64,000 nucleotides of DNA from Streptomyces sp. NBC_01306 (GCF_026340465.1 NZ_JAPEPC010000001.1:4717001-4781000), one strand, 5' to 3'. Counted from the stretch's first letter, positions 34,548 through 42,441 are shown. A program made the numbers and translations. The notes: a model not told the origin generated them from the sequence alone.

Positions 34548-36329
34548 GTGACTACTACCGCCTCCCACCACCTCTCACCCGCCTTCCCCGGCCGCGCCCC
34601 CTGGGGCACCGCGAGCAAGCTGCGTGCCTGGCAGGAAGGCGCCCTGGAGCGCTACCTCCATGAGCAGCCCCGTGACTTCCTCGCGGTCGCGACCCCCGGC
34701 GCCGGGAAGACCACCTTCGCGCTGACCCTCGCGTCCTGGCTGCTGCACCACCACGTCGTGCAGCAGATCACTGTCGTTGCGCCGACGGAGCATCTGAAGA
34801 AGCAGTGGGCGGAGGCCGCGGCCCGGATAGGGATCAAGCTCGACCCGGACTACAGCGCGGGCCCCCTGAGCAAGGACTACGACGGCGTCGCCGTCACCTA
34901 CGCCGGTGTCGGCGTGCGCCCGATGCTGCACCGCAACCGCTGCGAGCAGCGCAAGACCCTCGTGATCCTGGACGAGATCCACCACGCGGGCGACAGCAAG
35001 TCCTGGGGCGAGGCGTGCCAGGAGGCGTTCGACCCGGCGACCCGGCGGCTCGCGCTGACCGGTACGCCGTTCCGCTCGGACACCAACCCGATCCCCTTCG
35101 TCACGTACGAGGAGGGCAACGACGGTATCCGGCGCTCCTCCGCCGACTACACGTACGGCTACGGCAATGCGCTTGCCGACGGCGTCGTCCGCCCCGTGAT
35201 CTTCCTCAGCTACAGCGGCAACATGCGCTGGCGCACCAAGGCCGGCGACGAGATCGCCGCCCGGCTCGGCGAACCGATGACCAAGGACGCGATCGGCCAG
35301 GCCTGGCGCACCGCGCTCGCGCCGACCGGTGAGTGGATCCCGAACGTGCTGCGCGCCGCCGACCAGCGGCTCACCGAGGTCCGCAAGGGCATCCCGGACG
35401 CCGGCGGTCTTGTCATCGCCTCCGACCAGGACACCGCCCGCGAGTACGCCAAGATCCTCCGGAAGATCACCGGTGACCGGCCCGCCGTCGTGCTCTCCGA
35501 CGAGAAGGCGGCGTCGAAGAAGATCGACCAGTTCGCCGCCGACGAGTCCCGGTGGATGGTCGCGGTCCGGATGGTGTCGGAAGGCGTCGACGTACCGCGC
35601 CTCGCCGTCGGCGTGTACGCCACCACCATCTCGACACCGCTCTTCTTCGCCCAGGCCGTGGGCCGTTTCGTACGCTCCCGCAGGCGCGGCGAGACCGCGT
35701 CCGTCTTCGTGCCGACGATCCCGATGCTCCTCGACTTCGCGAACGAGATGGAGGTCGAACGGGACCACGTACTCGACAAGCCCAAGAAGGGCAGTGACGA
35801 GGAGAACCCGTTCGCGGAGGAGGACAAGCTCCTCGCCGACGCGGAGAAGCTGGAGGACGAGGAGACCGAGGAGCAACTGCCCTTCGAGGCACTCGAATCC
35901 GACGCGGTCTTCGACCGGGTGCTGTACGACGGCGCCGAATTCGGGATGCAGGCCCACCCGGGCAGCGAGGAGGAGCAGGACTACCTCGGCATCCCCGGCC
36001 TGCTGGAACCGGACCAGGTCCAGCTGCTCCTCCAGAAGCGGCAGACCCGGCAGATCGCACACAGCCGCCAGAAGCCGGCCGAGGAGGCCGACCTGCTGGA
36101 GAAGGCCGCCGAAGCGCGCCCGGTCGTCACGCACAAGCAACTGCTCGAACTGCGCAAGCAGCTCAACACGATGGTCTCGGCCTACACCCACCAGAGCGGC
36201 AAACCGCACGGCGTGATCCACACGGAGCTGCGCCGCACCTGCGGGGGCCCGCCGAGCGCGGAGGCGACCGCAGGCCAGCTGAAGGAGCGCATCGCGAAGG
36301 TCCAGGAGTGGGCGACGCGGATGCGGTGA
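34548..36329 (+). CDS. SF2 DEAD/DEAH-box helicase-like ATPase
   Basis: 593 residues; GTG 34548. The two RecA domains show motif I TPGAGKTT, motif II DEIHHAG, motif III LTGTPFRSD, motif V RMVSEGVDVPRLAV and motif VI QAVGRFVRSRR. The layout resembles the type III restriction/ComF-like SF2 group. A C-terminal acidic segment (EEDKLLADAEKLEDEETEE) leads to a helical tail with HKQLLELRKQLN. There is no nuclease or methylase domain in the protein or its neighbours. Role unknown: DNA/RNA remodelling or defence. Neighbours on either side are toxin systems, but close relatives appear, from memory, widespread in Streptomyces. Confidence 0.85.
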   Translation: MTTTASHHLSPAFPGRAPWGTASKLRAWQEGALERYLHEQPRDFLAVATPGAGKTTFALTLASWLLHHHVVQQITVVAPTEHLKKQWAEAAARIGIKLDPDYSAGPLSKDYDGVAVTYAGVGVRPMLHRNRCEQRKTLVILDEIHHAGDSKSWGEACQEAFDPATRRLALTGTPFRSDTNPIPFVTYEEGNDGIRRSSADYTYGYGNALADGVVRPVIFLSYSGNMRWRTKAGDEIAARLGEPMTKDAIGQAWRTALAPTGEWIPNVLRAADQRLTEVRKGIPDAGGLVIASDQDTAREYAKILRKITGDRPAVVLSDEKAASKKIDQFAADESRWMVAVRMVSEGVDVPRLAVGVYATTISTPLFFAQAVGRFVRSRRRGETASVFVPTIPMLLDFANEMEVERDHVLDKPKKGSDEENPFAEEDKLLADAEKLEDEETEEQLPFEALESDAVFDRVLYDGAEFGMQAHPGSEEEQDYLGIPGLLEPDQVQLLLQKRQTRQIAHSRQKPAEEADLLEKAAEARPVVTHKQLLELRKQLNTMVSAYTHQSGKPHGVIHTELRRTCGGPPSAEATAGQLKERIAKVQEWATRMR

Positions 36330-36376
36330 GGGCCGGGTGCGCCGAGACTCCGCTCTTGTGCGCCCGCATCCGGCGC

Positions 36377-37138
36377 CTATTGGTGGATGGCTGCGCGTTT
36401 GTCGTGTGGTGGGTATGCCGGGTTCAGGCCTACTGGGGGTTGGTAATTCACTTCCTTCAGATGGTTGTTGAGCCTCTCGGCCATGTGTTCCATCCACTGT
36501 GTGTAGGTCTGGCCATCAGGTGGCATGAGGTCGCAACCGAGGGCCTCAACTGCCGCTTCCACGGTGTCCTCGTCGGGGCAGATGGTGAGCAGCTCGGCGA
36601 TCTCATGGGCGGCCGCCGCAGTCTCATGATCGCCTTCGCTGCTTCCTGCATTGGCGTATTCGTCGAGTACAACATCGTATGGATCCTCGATATCCCGGTG
36701 AAAGGATCCGCCGAGGAGGCTGGAGAGGTTCGGCAGACGCTGTCGCCACTCCCAGTTCGTTTCGGGGACTGCGGGCTCTGCTACTTCGCCGCCTTCGGTG
36801 AAGGCTGCCAGGTGCGGAAGCATGGCGATGAGGCACTCTTCGCGGGTGCGGCCGGGCGGGGTGATCATGGGTGGCATGGAAGCCAGATTGGATGCCACAT
36901 CGGCTTCGTCGAGGCCGTACTTGAGTACGTCCAGGATCTCGCGGGATACCCGGAATGCTCGGCCGGGGTAGTACGTGGCCATCCGTAGATAGCTTCGCAT
37001 CGCCTTTGACGGGGCTTCATCGGTATCTGTGTAGGCGTTTTCGTATCTCACGGACGAGTACGCAAAAAGAATGAGCCGCAGTTCTGGCAGCCACTCTGCC
37101 CACGGTGCGTCATCATCGAAAATATCGGGTTGAGTCAT
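36377..37138 (-). CDS. CdiI-like immunity protein for the adjacent toxin
   Basis: 253 residues. The C-terminal part (about 135-235) has the CdiI_2-type immunity pattern: NLSSLLGGSFHRDIEDPYDVV, a helical stretch AAAHEIAELLTICPDEDTVEAAVEALGCDLMPPDGQTYTQWMEHM. In this family the FHxD motif sits at the start of the domain. The N-terminal ~130 residues (PWAEWLPELRLILFAYSS) form an additional uncharacterised helical domain. It follows the toxin gene by 43 bases on the same strand, the standard toxin-then-immunity order. It should bind and neutralise the RNase A-like toxin in the producing cell. I am fairly sure of the role, less sure of the domain family. Confidence 0.75.
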   Translation of the reverse strand: MTQPDIFDDDAPWAEWLPELRLILFAYSSVRYENAYTDTDEAPSKAMRSYLRMATYYPGRAFRVSREILDVLKYGLDEADVASNLASMPPMITPPGRTREECLIAMLPHLAAFTEGGEVAEPAVPETNWEWRQRLPNLSSLLGGSFHRDIEDPYDVVLDEYANAGSSEGDHETAAAAHEIAELLTICPDEDTVEAAVEALGCDLMPPDGQTYTQWMEHMAERLNNHLKEVNYQPPVGLNPAYPPHDKRAAIHQ

Positions 37139-37181
37139 TGAGCTTTCCCTTCAGTTGCCGCTGCTCTGCATGGATGCCCGG

Positions 37182-38345
37182 TCAGGGTATGGGGAAGGTG
37201 GTGAGGATGTAATATCCACCGGGCGCACTCGGATCGGCCTTCAGGACGACACGTGCGCTGCGAACCTCCCTGGATCCCTTGCCATCCTGCCAGTCCTTGC
37301 GGGACAGTGACCGGCCGGTGACCTCGCCAGTGTCCTCGATATCGAAATGCTCCGGTTTTGTTATTTTATCTTTCTTCAGCCAATTGCTGATTTCTTGTTT
37401 GTTGGAATCGATAGCCCGCTGAGCGAACCTTTGTGCATCGGCAGTGTTTTTGTACGTCGACACATTCTTGATCTTCTTCTTTTCCTCTCCGAATCGATCT
37501 CGCATTTGCTTTTCGCTGCGACCTACATGCTTGGTGACCCCATGGCCCCCGTACCCTTCGTCCTCAAGTGGGTCGGCTTCCCGGGGCTGGGGTGGCTTTG
37601 GCCCCTTGCGGCTGGCGCGATTCCAGGCGTTGTAGTCACCCTCGGACATCGCCGTGATGAAGTCGTCGAAGCCCTTGTAGGTCAGAGCGCCGCCGCCCGT
37701 GATGGCTGCGCCGCTGACGACATTCACGGGGACGCCGGCAAGAGCGCCTACTCCGGTGGCATCGAGGGCTGCGCCACCGAACTCTCCGCCAACGCCAACA
37801 GACATCAACCAGATGCCGGTTGCAGTTTCGAAGACGCCGGTGAGGGAATCAGGGCTGAAGGCCACCTGCATGACGTTGGCGACTTCGGTGCCGGTGTCTT
37901 CGAGAGGGTCGACCACCCACTTCTTCCACCAGGAGCGCTTCTTCGGCTTCGGTTCCGGCTTGGCGCGCGTGGTGATTCCGTTGAAGGCGTCAACCGGGGA
38001 AATTCCGTCGCCGAAGCCGTGGGGGCCTTTTGCTTCGTCGAACGTGCGCAGGCGCAGCTTGATCTCTGCGGACATGATGTGCAGCTCCGCGCCGAGTGAG
38101 CCGGGCAAGCCCGCGAAAGTCGAGACCGGTGCGGTCGGTAGGAGTACCCCGCTGCCGGCAGAGGTCTCTTGAACGCGCTGCAGATTCGGGTTGTGAGTAG
38201 CCTGTTGTCCGGGGTCGAGCGCTTCCTGCGCGTCGGTCAGAATCGAGCCGATGCTGCGGTGCAGCGAACTCGCACCGGCGCTCGCCTTCTCCAGATCCGC
38301 CGCGAGCTTCGCTACTTCTCCCTCATCGAACCCTCTGAATCCCAT
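37182..38345 (-). CDS. WXG/polymorphic toxin with C-terminal bacterial RNase A-like domain
   Basis: 387 residues. The N-terminal ~110 residues are helical (FDEGEVAKLAADLEKASAGASSLHRSIGSI), like ESX/WXG-associated effectors. A Gly/Ala-rich hydrophobic stretch (about 155-225) could insert in membrane or be a translocation segment. A Pro/Arg linker follows. The last ~125 residues fit the RNase A-like CDI toxin family: KHVGRSEKQMRDRF with H273, the helical ADAQRFAQRAIDSNKQEISNWL, and the terminal GGYYILTTFPIP. It probably cleaves RNA in a competitor after secretion by an ESX (type VII) system. The toxin end is AT-rich compared with its surroundings, suggesting module exchange. Its start overlaps the WXG gene stop (TGATG). 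Confidence 0.8.
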   Translation of the reverse strand: MGFRGFDEGEVAKLAADLEKASAGASSLHRSIGSILTDAQEALDPGQQATHNPNLQRVQETSAGSGVLLPTAPVSTFAGLPGSLGAELHIMSAEIKLRLRTFDEAKGPHGFGDGISPVDAFNGITTRAKPEPKPKKRSWWKKWVVDPLEDTGTEVANVMQVAFSPDSLTGVFETATGIWLMSVGVGGEFGGAALDATGVGALAGVPVNVVSGAAITGGGALTYKGFDDFITAMSEGDYNAWNRASRKGPKPPQPREADPLEDEGYGGHGVTKHVGRSEKQMRDRFGEEKKKIKNVSTYKNTADAQRFAQRAIDSNKQEISNWLKKDKITKPEHFDIEDTGEVTGRSLSRKDWQDGKGSREVRSARVVLKADPSAPGGYYILTTFPIP

Positions 38346-38668
38346 CAGTGGCCGCTCTTGTGCTTTGCGGCGTGATTGGCGCGCTCGTCGAGATTTCGTG
38401 CTTCGCTGTCCCAGCGCCGGGCGTCGGCGACGAGGTCACTGGCCATGGTGTGGAGCGTGCGACTGTGCGCTTGCAGCTTCGCAGTGGTGAGTTCCGCGTA
38501 GGGTCCTTTCCATATCGCTATTCGGTCCTTTCCGCTGCCTGCAGCCTGCTTCACCTCGTTGTCGAGATAGCTACCAAGGCCATGTGCGGCGGTACGCGCA
38601 CGCCGTGCTGCTGAACGGAGTGTCTCGGCGCGCTTCTTCAACTCGGCTGCCGTTTCTGGTTCCCCCAT
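38345..38668 (-). CDS. WXG100-like small protein paired with the toxin
   Basis: 107 residues; start 38668 is set by GGGAGA just upstream. It is almost entirely helical, with a central turn reading IWKGPYAELT, a W-x-G motif at the position expected for a WXG100 helical hairpin (ESAT-6 type). Such proteins escort or pair with ESX substrates through the helical N-terminus of the effector. It is first in the three-gene minus-strand operon (WXG, toxin, immunity). The secretion machinery (EccC and so on) is not in this window. Confidence 0.7.
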   Translation of the reverse strand: MGEPETAAELKKRAETLRSAARRARTAAHGLGSYLDNEVKQAAGSGKDRIAIWKGPYAELTTAKLQAHSRTLHTMASDLVADARRWDSEARNLDERANHAAKHKSGH

Positions 38669-38823
38669 GCCGTCTCCCTGCGTATCAGCGGGTCCGTATC
38701 GCGTGCGATCTTGAAGGCTCAATCTCGGGACATTGCCCCTTGAACAAGTCGTGCGCGGCAGAGACCTTTTGCTGTCTCTGCCGCGCACGGGTGTTGCGTT
38801 GGCTGGTGCGGCGGGCCGGGTCG

Positions 38824-39039
38824 CTAGCGGTGGTTGTTCGTCTTCAGGCCGGTTATGAATGCGGTCCAGGAGGTGGTGGGAAACGCCATGGCAGGGCCGT
38901 CCGGGTTCTTGCTGTCACGGACGGGGACGACGCCGGGGAATCCGTCCGCCACTTCCACGCAGTCGCCGCCCTCCTGATTGCTGTAGCTGCTCCTGCGCCA
39001 GGCGGCGACGGTCAGATCGAGACGGGACACTCGCTTCAC
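38824..39039 (-). CDS. DUF397 protein
   Basis: 71 residues. GTG 39039 is preceded by GGAGGG at seven bases, inside the XRE gene. The pattern AAWRRSSYSNQEGGDCVEVADGFPGVVPVRDSKNPDGPAMAFPTTSWTAFITGL is the full DUF397 domain. In Streptomyces these small proteins are nearly always encoded next to XRE regulators and RsbW-like ATPases in WhiJ/AbaA-type loci, where they modulate the regulator in development or antibiotic control. It overlaps the end of the XRE gene by 125 bases in another frame, which is unusually long. Confidence 0.9.
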   Translation of the reverse strand: MKRVSRLDLTVAAWRRSSYSNQEGGDCVEVADGFPGVVPVRDSKNPDGPAMAFPTTSWTAFITGLKTNNHR

Positions 39040-39862
39040 GGTGGTTGCCCTCCATGACGGATCGGATCATGTCCAGTGACATGAGCGGGGGCAGTGCCAC
39101 TGCCCGCAGTTGATCGTAGGTCACCGCAAAGCGCCCGACTTCCTCCGGTTCCTCGATCAGCTGGCCGTAGTGGGCGCCCTCCGTGTACGCGACTTCGGTG
39201 CCGTCCGGCAGCCCGAGAATCGTGAGGGAGCCACCCATCACGTCGTGCTCTCCCTGGTCGAACGGCAGTACCTGCACGGTGATATGAGGTTGTCCTTCGG
39301 CCATCTCCAATAGCCGGTTCAGCTGTGCCCGCATGACAACGGGGCCACCGACAGGACGTCGTAGGACCGACTCGTCGAGAATCGCCCACAGGTCAGGGGC
39401 ATCGGGCCCGGCGAGGCGTTCCTGGCGTTCCATTCGGGCCGTGAGCCGTTCCTCCAAATGTTCCTCGCTCTTGAGGGACCGGCCGACGCTCAGTAGTGCT
39501 CGGGCATATTCCTGAGTCTGTAACAGGCCGGGCACCACATGGGCTGCGTACTGGCTGATCAGCCTGGCGCGAGCCGCGTGCCCCATGAATGCCCGCGACC
39601 AGTTGGGAAACGCCTCCCGGTACACGTACGGCCACAAGTCGATCAGCAAGTTGTCCGCCACCAGGGCGGTGTCCAGTGCCTGTGTCAGCTCCCATGTGGG
39701 TTTCGCACCGGACGCGCGCTCGATCTGGGTGATGCGGGTGCTGACCACGTGCGTCATATCGCCCAGTTCGACTTGAGTCAGTCCCGCCGCCGTACGGAGC
39801 TTGCGTACCCGTGAGCCGAAGAGTGCGGCCATCGACGTCTGGGGGTCAATTGGTCTGGCCAA
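38915..39862 (-). CDS. XRE-family regulator (HTH plus DUF5753), WhiJ type
   Basis: 315 residues. The N-terminal helix-turn-helix (SRVRKLRTAAGLTQVELGDMTHVVSTRITQIERA) is followed by the DUF5753 domain (about 95-270; ARARLISQYAAHVVPGLLQTQEYARALL, ILDESVLRRPVGGP, ITVQVLPFDQG). The domain ends near MIRSVMEGNHREA; the last ~40 residues (Arg/Ser/Gln-rich) lie inside the DUF397 gene frame overlap and look like read-through of a lost stop. It probably binds near its own promoter and is antagonised by the neighbouring DUF397 protein. It is divergent from the HATPase gene. Confidence 0.88.
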   Translation of the reverse strand: MARPIDPQTSMAALFGSRVRKLRTAAGLTQVELGDMTHVVSTRITQIERASGAKPTWELTQALDTALVADNLLIDLWPYVYREAFPNWSRAFMGHAARARLISQYAAHVVPGLLQTQEYARALLSVGRSLKSEEHLEERLTARMERQERLAGPDAPDLWAILDESVLRRPVGGPVVMRAQLNRLLEMAEGQPHITVQVLPFDQGEHDVMGGSLTILGLPDGTEVAYTEGAHYGQLIEEPEEVGRFAVTYDQLRAVALPPLMSLDMIRSVMEGNHREASVPSRSDRRRLAQEQLQQSGGRRLRGSGGRIPRRRPRP

Positions 39863-40009
39863 GAAGGGACTTCCGTTCTTTACGACCTGGAAGGTAAGGC
39901 TTCGTCACCTTTCGAGCGTAGGGCCAACGGCCGATTCTTGAGTACGGAACGTCACGACTCCCGCACTCTGCGGGACGTGCAGGGAATCGACCGTCTGGAG
40001 AGCCGCACC

Positions 40010-40519
40010 ATGCTGAAAGCAGTGACCGTGCCGGAGGAGGGCCCGAAGAGGGGGACGGAAGGGGCCGCGCAGTCGCACGGACCGGATTCGGCTGCCCCGG
40101 ATCCTGAACTGCGGGTGCTCTCCATGCAGTTCACGTCGTCGCCCCGAGGTGCCCGGCTTGCCCGGCGGGCCGCCGTGAGGCGTCTGGGCGAGTGGGGGTT
40201 CCCGCCGATGTCGGATGCGTCGTGCACCGTCGCCCTGCTGGTCGCGGAGCTTGCCGCGAACGCCGTACAGCACGGCCGGGTGCCCGGCCGCGACTTCCAT
40301 CTGCTCGTCGCTTTTGACGGGCGGGCGAGCCGGTTCCGTATCGAGGTTTCGGACGCATGCGCGGATCGGTCGCCGGTCCACCCTGTCGCCCCTGCGGCTG
40401 AGGAGGAATCGGGCCGCGGTCTGCTCCTTGTCGATGTCCTCGCCGTCCGCTGGGGCTGGGTGCCTCGCGTACCCGTCGGGAAGACCGTGTGGGCGGACGT
40501 GGTGGCGGCCGGGAGTTGA
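40010..40519 (+). CDS. RsbW-like ATP-binding protein (HATPase)
   Basis: 169 residues from ATG 40010, chosen because GGAGAG lies nine bases upstream; an earlier TTG at 39938 is possible. The GHKL fold shows the N-box VALLVAELAANAVQHG, then FRIEVSDACAD (G1-like) and the G2-like GRGLLLVDVLAVRWG. Such anti-sigma-factor-like kinases in Streptomyces accompany XRE/DUF397 pairs and tune development and secondary metabolism. No cognate sigma factor is present here. It is divergent from the XRE gene. Confidence 0.85.
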   Translation: MLKAVTVPEEGPKRGTEGAAQSHGPDSAAPDPELRVLSMQFTSSPRGARLARRAAVRRLGEWGFPPMSDASCTVALLVAELAANAVQHGRVPGRDFHLLVAFDGRASRFRIEVSDACADRSPVHPVAPAAEEESGRGLLLVDVLAVRWGWVPRVPVGKTVWADVVAAGS

Positions 40520-40821
40520 AGGTAAAAGGTCGGCATAAAGAGATTGAAGGTAAAGGAAGGTGATCCGGTCGCGAACTGCGACCCTTTCGTCATGAACGGG
40601 GCAAACCGTGCACCGACTGCCCGGATTCTGGACTTACCCTTCCGCTGAGCGGACCAGCTCGCTACTGTCCCGGCAACGCATACGCCCCGTGGCAGAGCCG
40701 CCGCGGAGCGCAGCCGGTGCCCTGGCCTGCCGGCGGCCGCTGCGCGCGCGTCGCCGAACGGGAACCGGCGTCGTGACGTTCGTGGGGAGCCGCCGCGACT
40801 ACCACGTAAGGAGTGGGCGTC
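40520..40821 (+). promoter_or_regulatory. Intergenic region between HATPase and IclR genes
   Basis: 302 bases with no gene. TTGAAGGTAAA occurs twice (40516-40526 and 40544-40554), the first copy overlapping the HATPase stop, and the core GAAGGTAA also occurs at 39890 in the divergent XRE/HATPase promoter. Further on, TCCGCT-G-AGCGGA (40641-40653) is a perfect palindrome that could be an operator for the IclR gene. AAGGAG before GTG 40822 is the ribosome binding site. Confidence 0.45.
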
Positions 40822-41463
40822 GTGACCGCCGAGACTTCTCAGACGCTCGACAGGGGACTCCGCGTCCTCAAACTGCTTGCAGACACCGACCACGGCCTGA
40901 CCGTCACCGAATTGTCCAACAAACTCGGGGTCAACCGGACCGTGGTCTACCGACTGCTCGCCACATTGGAACAGCACACCCTGGTCCGCCGCGACCTGGG
41001 GGGCCGTGCCCGGGTCGGGCTCGGTGTGCTGCGCCTGGGCCGCCAGGTGCACCCCCTCGTCAGGGAAGCGGCGCTGCCCGCGCTCCGCTCGCTCGCCGAG
41101 GACATCGGCGCGACGGCGCACCTCACCCTGGTCGACGGTTCGGACGCGCTCGCCGTCGCGGTGGTCGAACCGACGTGGACGGATTACCACGTGGCGTACC
41201 GGGCGGGCTTCCGCCACCCGCTGGACCGGGGCGCGGCCGGGCGCGCGATCCTCGCGTCCCGGCAGGGGCTGCCCGACGGGCCCGGCTACACGCTCACCCA
41301 CGGCGAACTGGAGGCGGGCGCGAGTGGCGCCGCCGCGCCGCTGGTCGGAGTGACCGGGGTGGAGGGGAGCGTGGGTGTGGTGATGCTCGCCGACTCCATA
41401 CCGGAGCGGGTGGGGCCGCGCGTGGTCGACGCGGCGCGGGAGGTCGCGGAAGCGCTGCGGTGA
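40822..41463 (+). CDS. IclR-family transcriptional regulator
   Basis: 213 residues from GTG 40822 (ribosome binding site AAGGAG). The winged helix (about 5-65) reads SQTLDRGLRVLKLLADTDHGLTVTELSNKLGVNRTVVYRLLATLEQH. The effector domain (about 80-213) has LRSLAEDIGATAHLTLVDG and HPLDRGAAGRAIL. It is shorter than the usual ~250 residues, since the last beta strands and helix are abbreviated. It may control aromatic compound catabolism, given hpdA nearby, but that is inference. Its final 30 bases and stop are tandemly duplicated downstream. Confidence 0.87.
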   Translation: MTAETSQTLDRGLRVLKLLADTDHGLTVTELSNKLGVNRTVVYRLLATLEQHTLVRRDLGGRARVGLGVLRLGRQVHPLVREAALPALRSLAEDIGATAHLTLVDGSDALAVAVVEPTWTDYHVAYRAGFRHPLDRGAAGRAILASRQGLPDGPGYTLTHGELEAGASGAAAPLVGVTGVEGSVGVVMLADSIPERVGPRVVDAAREVAEALR

Positions 41464-41506
41464 CGTGGGCGGCGCGGGAGGTCGCGGAAGCGCTGCGGTG
41501 ACGTGG
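41431..41506. repeat. 38-bp exact tandem duplication at the IclR gene end
   Basis: Bases 41431-41468 are repeated exactly at 41469-41506. The unit contains the last ten codons, the TGA stop and a few bases beyond. A partial third copy (GCGGC) follows. The second copy is not translated, because the first stop precedes it. The perfect identity indicates a recent event. Confidence 0.92.
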
Positions 41507-41583
41507 GCGGCACGGTGCTGCTGTGGGCGGCGCGGTGAGGTGGCAGGGCGGGTCCGGTTTGCCGCGCCCGATAGATTGGCTCC

Positions 41584-42372
41584 GTGCTCCTCCGTAACCC
41601 GCGCTCCCGTGTCCTCGCCGTCTGTGCCGTTCTGGTGCTTGCCCTCCTCGGTACGGCCGCCTTCGCGCCGCTGCCGTTCTCGGTGGCGCAGCCGGGGCTG
41701 ACCGCCAATGTGCTGGGTGACAACAAGGGGCAGCCCGTGATCAGCATCACAGGCGCGGCCGTACGGAAGACGTCCGGCCAGTTGCGGATGGTGACCATCG
41801 AGGCGACCGGGCCGTCCACCGACGTGGATCTGGGGCAGGCGATCGACGGCTGGTTCCGTACCGACCGGGCGGTCATGCCGCGCGACGCCGTCTACCCGGG
41901 CGGCGGCAGCGACGCCCAGATCGAGAAGCACAACCTCGCCGAGATGAAGGGCTCGCAGGACGACGCGACCGAGGCCGCGCTGAACTACCTCGGCGACAGC
42001 TCCGACAAGGTCAAGGTGACCCTGCACCTCGCGGACGTCGGCGGCCCCAGCGCCGGGCTGCTCTTCTCGCTCGGCATCGTCGACAAGCTGGACGGCGACG
42101 GTGCGGGCGCCGACCTCACCGGCGGCCGGACCATCGCCGGTACGGGGACGATCGACGCCTCGGGGAAGGTCGGCGCGGTCGGGGGAGTGGCGCTGAAGAC
42201 GCAGTCCGCCGCCCGGGACGGGGCCAGCGTCTTCCTCGTGCCGAAGGCCGAGTGCTCCGACGCCAAGTCCGGGCTTCCGCACGGGCTGCGACTGATCCCG
42301 GTCACCACGCTCAAGGGCACGGTGGCGGTCCTGCAGACGCTGAAGAAGGGCGGCTCGGTCCCCAGCTGCTGA
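41584..42372 (+). CDS. Membrane-anchored S16 (Lon-type) peptidase domain protein
   Basis: 262 residues; GTG 41584. One N-terminal helix (about 9-28) anchors an extracellular domain. The C-terminal ~130 residues are an S16 Lon protease domain with nucleophile serine in GGPSAGLLFSLGI and catalytic lysine in ALKTQSAARDGA; SKVGAVGGV is the usual preceding strand. Actinobacterial YlbL-like relatives usually have a PDZ domain between anchor and protease; here the middle region (about 40-130) shows no clear PDZ. It may process a secreted or membrane substrate. It is unlinked to the IclR gene by function. Confidence 0.85.
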   Translation: MLLRNPRSRVLAVCAVLVLALLGTAAFAPLPFSVAQPGLTANVLGDNKGQPVISITGAAVRKTSGQLRMVTIEATGPSTDVDLGQAIDGWFRTDRAVMPRDAVYPGGGSDAQIEKHNLAEMKGSQDDATEAALNYLGDSSDKVKVTLHLADVGGPSAGLLFSLGIVDKLDGDGAGADLTGGRTIAGTGTIDASGKVGAVGGVALKTQSAARDGASVFLVPKAECSDAKSGLPHGLRLIPVTTLKGTVAVLQTLKKGGSVPSC

Positions 42373-42441
42373 CCGGCCCGGGTTCTGATGCGTCCCGGCC
42401 CCGGACCCCGGCCCCGGCCCGGCCCGGACCCCGGCCCCGCT

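Noticed and set aside
34548..36329. Restriction system from the SF2 helicase
   Set aside because: No methylase or nuclease domain was found in the protein or its neighbours, so a restriction role is unsupported.
37347..38099. Open frame on the plus strand opposite the toxin gene
   Set aside because: The minus-strand toxin has family motifs and a matching immunity gene. The plus frame shows no fold or ribosome binding site.
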